Assembly (NCBI GenBank): GCA_015485375.1
Contig: WFTU01000231.1
Span: 1-8,060, forward strand
Direction of reading: 5' to 3'
DNA length: 8,060 nt
Source: Paracoccaceae bacterium
Lineage (GTDB): Bacteria > Pseudomonadota > Alphaproteobacteria > Rhodobacterales > Rhodobacteraceae
This document shows, piece after piece, positions 4,154 through 8,060 of the stretch. Within the stretch, counting starts at the first letter, position 1; each line of letters begins with the position of its first letter. Below the pieces are notes generated by a model, which was given only the letters and a program-made list of their open reading frames with translations, had not been told where the DNA came from and did not search any database. A program made the translations under genes and the position numbers.

Positions 4154-6598
4154 ATGTCCCAACTCCCCGCCCACGCCCGCGCCGTCATCATCGGTGGCGG
4201 AGTCGCCGGAGCCTCGGTCGCCTACCATCTGGCGAAACTCGGCTGGAAAGACGTGATCCTGCTGGAGCGCAAAAAGCTCACCAGCGGCACCACATGGCAC
4301 GCCGCCGGATTGATCGGCCAGTTGCGCGCCAGCTCCAACATGACGAAACTGGCCAAATACACGCAGGAGCTGTACTTCGGCCTCGAGGTCGAAACAGGCG
4401 TCGCCACCGGTATCAAACGCAACGGATCCATCAGTCTCGCCCTTACCGACGAACGCAAGGAGGAACTCTATCGCGGCGCCTCCATGGCCCGCGCTTTCGG
4501 CGTGGAGGTGGAGGAAATCGCGCCCGCCGAAGCTCTCGCGCGCTACCCCCACCTGAACATCGACGGCGTCAAAGGCGCGGTCTTTCTACCCAGGGACGGG
4601 CAGGGCGACCCCGCCAACATCACCCACGCGCTGGCCAAGGGCGCACGCCAGCGCGGCGTGCAAATTTTTGAAAACGTCAAGGTCACCGACATCAAAACCG
4701 CCAACGGCCGCGTCACCTCGGTGATGGCCGAACAAAACGGCGAAATGTTCGAAATCACCTGCGACCACGTCGTCAACTGCGCAGGCATGTGGGCGCGCGA
4801 CCTTGGCAACATGGCCGGCGCTTCCATCCCGCTGCACGCCTGCGAACACTTCTACATCGTGACCGAGGGCATCGAGGGCCTCGGCCAGCTCCCGGTCCTG
4901 CGCGTGCCGGACGAATGCGCCTATTACAAGGAAGACGCCGGAAAAATCCTGCTCGGCGCGTTCGAACCCAAGGCCAAGCCGTGGGGCATGGCGGGCATTC
5001 CCGATGACTTCGAGTTCGACCAGCTCCCCGAGGATTTCGACCATTTCGAACCCATTCTGGAAAAGGCCATCAACCGCATGCCCCTGCTGGCCGAAGCCGG
5101 CATCCACACCTTTTTCAACGGCCCCGAGAGCTTCACCCCCGATGACCGCTACTACCTCGGCGAAACGCCCGAGGTGGCGAATTTCTGGGTCTGTTGCGGC
5201 TTCAATTCCGTCGGCATCCAGTCGGCAGGCGGCGCGGGCATGGCTCTGGCGCAGTGGATGGAGGACGGCCAGCCGCCCTTCGACCTCTGGGACGTGGACA
5301 TCCGCCGCGCCCAGCCCTTCCAGAAAAACCGCCGCTACCTGCGCGAACGGGTCTCCGAAACCCTCGGGTTGCTCTATGCGGACCACTTCCCCTATCGCCA
5401 GCCCGAAACCGCCCGTGGCATCCGCCGCTCGCCGGTCCACGAACACCTGAAAGCCCGCGGCGCGGTTTTCGGTGAAATGGCCGGATGGGAACGCGCCAAC
5501 TGGTTTGCCGATAAGGGCCAAAAACCCGAATACGCCTATTCATGGAAACGCCAGAACTGGTTCGAAAACAGCAAGCGCGAACATATGGCCGTGCGCGAGG
5601 GCGTCGGCCTGTTCGACATGACCAGCTTCGGCAAAATCCGCGTCGAGGGCCGCGACGCACTCCCCTTCCTGCAACGCCTCTGCGCCAACCGGATGGACAC
5701 GGAGGCCGGCAAGATCACCTACACCCAGATGCTGAACCCGCGCGGCGGTATCGAATGCGATATGACCGTCACCCGCCTGTCGGAAACCGCCTTCCTGCTG
5801 GTTGTCCCGGGGGCAACCCTGCAACGCGACCTCGCCTGGCTGCGCCGTCACATCGGCGAGGCCTTCGTCGTCGTCACCGATGTCACCGCTGCCGAAGCCG
5901 TTTTCGCCGTCATGGGCCCGAAGTCGCGCGAGCTGTTGCAAAAAACCGGCCCGAACGATTTTTCCAACGCCGCCCACCCCTTCGGCACTATGCGCGAAAT
6001 CGAGATCGGCATGGGGCTGGCCCGCGCCCATCGGGTCACCTATGTCGGCGAACTCGGCTGGGAAATCTACGCCCCCGCCGATCAGGCCGCGCATATTTTC
6101 GAAACCATCATCGCGGCTGGCGAGGGCATGGACCTCGAACTCTGCGGCCTGCACGCCCTCGATTCCTGCCGTCTGGAAAAAGCCTACCGCCACTTCGGCC
6201 ACGACATCACCGACGAGGATCACGTGCTGGAGGCCGGTCTCGGCTTCGCAGTCAAAACGGACAAGGGCGATTTCATCGGTCGCGACGCCGTGCTGGCCAA
6301 GCGGGAAAACGGGCTGGAAAACCGCCTGCTGCAATTCCGCCTGCAAGACCCGGAACCGATGCTCTACCACCACGAACCGGTCCTGCGCGACGGAGAGATC
6401 GTCGGCTATCTCAGCTCCGGCAACTACGGCCACGCGCTTGGCGCTGCCATCGGCCTCGGCTACGTCCCCTGCAAGGGCGAAACCGCCGCCGAAGTGCTGG
6501 CCTCCACCTACGAAATCGAAATCGCCGGAGACCGCTTCAAAGCCACCGCCAGCCTGAAACCCCTGTATGATCCGACCTCCGAACGGGTCAGAATGTAA
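4154..6598 (+). CDS. FAD-dependent dimethylglycine/sarcosine dehydrogenase-like protein (GcvT family)
   Basis: This 814-residue flavoenzyme belongs to the family of dimethylglycine and sarcosine dehydrogenases, which oxidatively remove an N-methyl group and pass the one-carbon unit to tetrahydrofolate. The start at 4154 has AGGAA 7 nt upstream (4142-4146) and places the FAD motif VIIGGGVAGAS at residues 11-21 as usual; the in-frame ATG at 4121 would overlap the regulator gene. GTTWHAAGL (45-53) contains His49, matching the histidine that binds FAD covalently in characterised relatives. The DAO-type oxidase domain spans about 8-370, a linker domain (FAO_M type) about 378-435, and the GcvT-like folate-binding domain about 465-735, with GLHALDSCRLEKAYRHFGHDI near 662-682. 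A GcvT C-terminal barrel closes the protein. The domain order and length fit the full family. The exact substrate (dimethylglycine, sarcosine or another N-methyl amine) is not determined by sequence. Confidence 0.9.
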   Translation: MSQLPAHARAVIIGGGVAGASVAYHLAKLGWKDVILLERKKLTSGTTWHAAGLIGQLRASSNMTKLAKYTQELYFGLEVETGVATGIKRNGSISLALTDERKEELYRGASMARAFGVEVEEIAPAEALARYPHLNIDGVKGAVFLPRDGQGDPANITHALAKGARQRGVQIFENVKVTDIKTANGRVTSVMAEQNGEMFEITCDHVVNCAGMWARDLGNMAGASIPLHACEHFYIVTEGIEGLGQLPVLRVPDECAYYKEDAGKILLGAFEPKAKPWGMAGIPDDFEFDQLPEDFDHFEPILEKAINRMPLLAEAGIHTFFNGPESFTPDDRYYLGETPEVANFWVCCGFNSVGIQSAGGAGMALAQWMEDGQPPFDLWDVDIRRAQPFQKNRRYLRERVSETLGLLYADHFPYRQPETARGIRRSPVHEHLKARGAVFGEMAGWERANWFADKGQKPEYAYSWKRQNWFENSKREHMAVREGVGLFDMTSFGKIRVEGRDALPFLQRLCANRMDTEAGKITYTQMLNPRGGIECDMTVTRLSETAFLLVVPGATLQRDLAWLRRHIGEAFVVVTDVTAAEAVFAVMGPKSRELLQKTGPNDFSNAAHPFGTMREIEIGMGLARAHRVTYVGELGWEIYAPADQAAHIFETIIAAGEGMDLELCGLHALDSCRLEKAYRHFGHDITDEDHVLEAGLGFAVKTDKGDFIGRDAVLAKRENGLENRLLQFRLQDPEPMLYHHEPVLRDGEIVGYLSSGNYGHALGAAIGLGYVPCKGETAAEVLASTYEIEIAGDRFKATASLKPLYDPTSERVRM

Positions 6599-6643
6599 AA
6601 AGACCGGAGGTGCCCCTGACGCAGGAAAGGGCAACCTCCGGTC
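6597..6643 (-). terminator. Intrinsic terminator of the Rieske gene, overlapping the convergent stop codon
   Basis: GACCGGAGGTGCCC (6602-6615) pairs with GGGCAACCTCCGGTC (6629-6643), a 14-bp GC-rich stem with one bulge and a 13-nt loop. Read on the minus strand it is followed by TTTTT (6601-6597), a standard rho-independent terminator 28 nt after the Rieske stop. On the plus strand the stem is preceded by the A-run but followed by AACACTACA, so it would serve the dehydrogenase gene poorly. The T-run shares bases with that gene's TAA stop codon (6596-6598). Confidence 0.85.
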
Positions 6644-6671
6644 AACACTACATGCGCCGGGAACGGAGAAC

Positions 6672-7220
6672 TCATCCCACGCGCAGAAGCGTATCCGTTA
6701 CAAACTCGTAAGGCGGCAGATACAGGTTCAATGGCGCCGGTCCGCGCCGCACCCGTCCCGCCGAGTCATAAACCGATCCGTGACAGGGGCAGAACCACCC
6801 CTCCCACTGGCCAACCGGATCGCCGGTCTCCTGGCCAAGCGGAATACACCCCAGATGGGTGCACACCCCGATCACCACCAGCCACTCCGGCCGCTGCACA
6901 CGCTCGGCATCCGTGGCCGGATCGATCAGGTCGGGGTTGTCGTCGTCCGCCACCGCCAGCGCTATGCGCTCCTCGGTCCGGTGGTCGATGAACACCGGCT
7001 TTCCGCGCCACTTCACGGTCAGGCGCGCGCCCACCTCCACATCGGAAATATCCACCTCGATTTTCGAAAGCGCGGTCACCTCGGCGCTGGCGTTCATACT
7101 GTCGATCAGCGGCCATATCGCCGCGCCGGTTGCCACCGCACCTGTTGCTGCCGTGGCAATATAAAGGAAATCCCTGCGCCCGTTGTCCGGGCCATCGTCC
7201 TGCATCTGTGAATCGGTCAT
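6672..7220 (-). CDS. petA: Rieske iron-sulfur protein of a cytochrome bc1-type complex
   Basis: This 182-residue protein is the [2Fe-2S] subunit of ubiquinol-cytochrome c reductase, which takes electrons from quinol and passes them to cytochrome c1 on the periplasmic side. The start at 7220 has AGGAGG 5 nt upstream (complement of 7226-7231). Residues 15-43 form a twin-arginine membrane anchor: RRDFL followed by a hydrophobic helix. Cluster box I is C120-T-H122-L-G-C125 and box II is C144-P-C146-H147-G-S149; C120, H122, C144 and H147 ligate the cluster, and C125-C146 would form the disulfide. Ser149 and Tyr151, which raise the redox potential, are present. The usual GSHYD reads GSVYD here, and the loop between boxes is a few residues longer than in Rhodobacter. 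petA normally leads a petABC operon, but here a terminator and a convergent gene follow, so this is a lone copy, possibly a paralogue. Confidence 0.9.
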   Translation of the reverse strand: MTDSQMQDDGPDNGRRDFLYIATAATGAVATGAAIWPLIDSMNASAEVTALSKIEVDISDVEVGARLTVKWRGKPVFIDHRTEERIALAVADDDNPDLIDPATDAERVQRPEWLVVIGVCTHLGCIPLGQETGDPVGQWEGWFCPCHGSVYDSAGRVRRGPAPLNLYLPPYEFVTDTLLRVG

Positions 7221-7274
7221 ATCCGCCTCCTGTCTGCGTACCAAAGATCAACGGAGTGTCGGTCTGTATCCGGA

Positions 7275-7304
7275 ATGTAAGGGTTCCAGAAACGGGAAGG
7301 TCAA
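7275..7304 (-). promoter_or_regulatory. Possible promoter of the Rieske gene
   Basis: On the minus strand TTGACC (7304-7299) is followed after 18 bp by TTACAT (7280-7275), about 55 nt before the start codon. The -35 match is good and the -10 is weak, so this is tentative. The divergent region 7221-7461 otherwise holds a small bulged hairpin (GGTGG 7342-7346, GGGCA 7356-7360/TGCCC 7364-7368) and no gene. Confidence 0.35.
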
Positions 7305-7390
7305 GGCGCTGGCATCACCTTCAGGTAACAACTTCTTGAGGGGTGGCGGCGAATAGGGCAATCTGCCCCACCGGCATGTGATTGCAATTC

Positions 7391-7426
7391 TTGCGCCATC
7401 CAATATATTGCTTTATTAGAATATAT
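7391..7426 (+). promoter_or_regulatory. Promoter with overlapping AT-rich inverted repeat before the DsrC-like gene
   Basis: TTGCGC (7391-7396) and TATTAG (7414-7419) are separated by 17 bp and lie 43 nt upstream of ATG 7462, fitting a housekeeping-type promoter. ATATATT (7403-7409) and AATATAT (7420-7426) form an inverted repeat with a 10-bp spacer that covers the -10, and CAATATATTG (7401-7410) is itself a palindrome. A repressor bound here would block transcription. The regulator is unknown. Confidence 0.45.
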
Positions 7427-7461
7427 GCACCAAACACTTCGAACCCAAAGGGGAGGACAAT

Positions 7462-7800
7462 ATGTCGTTTGAATACGAAGGAAAAACCATCGAGACCAAC
7501 GCAAACGGTCATCTGGAAAACCACGAGGACTGGAGCGAGGATCTCGCGAAATTCATGGCCGCAGCCGAAGGTATCGAGCTGACAGATCGCCACTGGGACC
7601 TGATCAACTACCTGCGCGAGGAATATTTCGACAACGCGCAGAACCAGCCCAACACCCGCGCCATCGTCAAGGCCATGAGCAAGGCCTGGGGCGAAAAAGT
7701 CAGCCAGCGTGACGTCTACGACCTGTTCCCGCTGGATCCGTCCAAACAGGGCGGCAAAATCGCCGGTCTGCCGGAAAGCCGCCGCAAGGGTGGCTACTAA
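7462..7800 (+). CDS. DsrC/TusE-family protein lacking the redox cysteines
   Basis: This 112-residue cytoplasmic protein has the DsrC/TusE fold signatures: NGHLENHEDWSEDLAKFMAAAEGIELTDRHW (15-45), INYLREEYF (48-56), RAIVKAMSKAWG (66-77) and the closing DLFPLDPSKQGGKIAGLP block (87-104). DsrC proteins carry two cysteines in the C-terminal arm that pass sulfur as a trisulfide, and TusE keeps the penultimate one for tRNA thiolation. Here the first position is Gly98 and the tail after GLP reads ESRRKGGY with no cysteine; the whole protein has none. It therefore cannot act as a thiol sulfur carrier. It fits the cysteine-free DsrC-like subgroup proposed to have regulatory roles, though function is unproven. 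The start is fixed by AGGGGAGG (7449-7456), 5 nt upstream. It forms its own unit, with no dsr or tus genes visible nearby. Confidence 0.88.
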   Translation: MSFEYEGKTIETNANGHLENHEDWSEDLAKFMAAAEGIELTDRHWDLINYLREEYFDNAQNQPNTRAIVKAMSKAWGEKVSQRDVYDLFPLDPSKQGGKIAGLPESRRKGGY

Positions 7801-7827
7801 GGCCAACCTGCACCGCAGAAAACAGAC

Positions 7828-7855
7828 AACGCCGGCCGGATCTCCGTCCGGCGTT
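7828..7855. terminator. Hairpin between convergent genes, likely bidirectional terminator
   Basis: AACGCCGGCCGG (7828-7839) pairs with CCGTCCGGCGTT (7844-7855) with one mismatch and a 4-nt loop. It lies 28 nt after the DsrC-like stop and 20 nt after the stop of the convergent partial gene. The minus-strand exit reads GTCTGTTTTCT, a moderate T-run, while the plus-strand exit GGATTAATG is weak. It therefore suits the minus-strand gene best. Confidence 0.7.
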
Positions 7856-7874
7856 GGATTAATGGGTCCTGACC

Positions 7875-8060
7875 CTAGCCCCTGCGCATCAGTCTCCGCA
7901 CAGCAAACCCCGCCAGCAGCGCAAAAGCCAGACCGGTCACCCAGCGCCCCGCACGCCCGCCAATCCAACCGCGCAAGGTCGTGGACAGGCTGTCCCCCGC
8001 CGAGACCAGCGGATTTTCCACCATCACATCGCCGAAAATCACCCGCCCCCAGTAGTAGGT
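7875..8060 (-). CDS. C-terminal fragment of an unidentified membrane-associated protein
   Basis: The minus strand is open from the window edge to TAG at 7877-7875, giving 61 residues of a gene that starts beyond the window. The segment begins TYYWGRVIFGDVMVENPLVS, continues through a Gly/Arg-rich stretch (LRGWIGGRAGR) and ends with one hydrophobic helix, WVTGLAFALLAGFAV, followed by the basic tail RRLMRRG. This looks like a protein whose C-terminal helix sits in the inner membrane with a positive cytoplasmic end. I do not recognise the family. Support comes from codon use in line with neighbours, the sensible membrane-helix architecture and the terminator-like hairpin right after the stop. 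It is convergent with the DsrC-like gene. Confidence 0.55.
   Translation of the reverse strand, partial: TYYWGRVIFGDVMVENPLVSAGDSLSTTLRGWIGGRAGRWVTGLAFALLAGFAVRRLMRRG

Noticed and set aside
4586..5521. Minus-strand open frame of 311 codons inside the dehydrogenase gene
   Set aside because: It is an antisense shadow of the FAD domain, composed of low-complexity Gly/Ala/Val/Asp-rich text, with no family resemblance.
5540..6634. Minus-strand open frame of 364 codons opposite the dehydrogenase gene
   Set aside because: It mirrors the strongly supported plus-strand dehydrogenase; high GC in third codon positions keeps the antisense frame open. Its translation has no recognisable domain and no proper start signal.
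7342..7372. GC-rich bulged hairpin upstream of the DsrC-like gene, as a riboswitch or attenuator
   Set aside because: The stem blocks are 5 bp and overlap by one base, lie upstream of the predicted promoter, and match no riboswitch class I know.
7869..7878. CTGACCCTAG repeated at 1512-1521, as a second insertion site of the same element
   Set aside because: Only 10 bp match and no terminal repeat follows at 7878; several 10-bp repeats are expected by chance in a window of this size.

Overview
The window looks like chromosomal DNA of a high-GC alphaproteobacterium, most likely Rhodobacteraceae (Roseobacter-type). This is inferred from codon use, the twin-arginine Rieske protein, the XRE-cupin regulator next to a GcvT-type dimethylglycine/sarcosine dehydrogenase homologue, and a DsrC-like protein ending in RKGGY. 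No species can be named from the sequence alone.

Layout. (1) Positions 2-1515, + strand: the C-terminal three quarters of an APC-family amino-acid/amine permease, cut by the window edge, then a small protein of unknown function with one C-terminal membrane anchor. (2) Positions 1518-1785: a non-coding element with perfect 22-bp ends in inverted orientation and a TA duplication inside CTAG. It looks like a MITE of an IS630/IS5-type transposon and sits exactly between two convergent stop codons. (3) Positions 3420-1782, - strand: a compact operon for cobalt-type nitrile hydratase (alpha, beta, accessory protein), with ATGA overlaps at both junctions. (4) Positions 3421-3567: a divergent control region with a 25-bp AT-rich palindrome (12-bp arms), probably the operator of the regulator next door. 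(5) Positions 3568-6598, + strand: an XRE-cupin regulator followed 10 nt later by a large FAD/folate-type N-methylamine dehydrogenase homologue. (6) Positions 7220-6672, - strand: a lone Rieske iron-sulfur protein with its own intrinsic terminator and no cytochrome b or c1 gene after it. (7) Positions 7462-7800, + strand: a DsrC/TusE-family protein that lacks both C-terminal redox cysteines. (8) Positions 8060-7875, - strand: the C-terminal end of an unidentified protein with a terminal membrane helix.

How they may work together. The permease, nitrile hydratase and amine dehydrogenase homologue suggest a catabolic locus for small nitrogen compounds: nitrile to amide by the hydratase, and oxidative N-demethylation or oxidation of a glycine-type amine by the flavoenzyme. 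The XRE-cupin protein is placed to control both divergent arms. This link is an inference from gene order and the shared palindrome. The Rieske, DsrC-like and terminal partial genes appear to be separate transcription units.

The most unusual points are the MITE, the shared palindrome, the orphan Rieske gene and the cysteine-free DsrC homologue. I did not see a clearly new multi-gene system.
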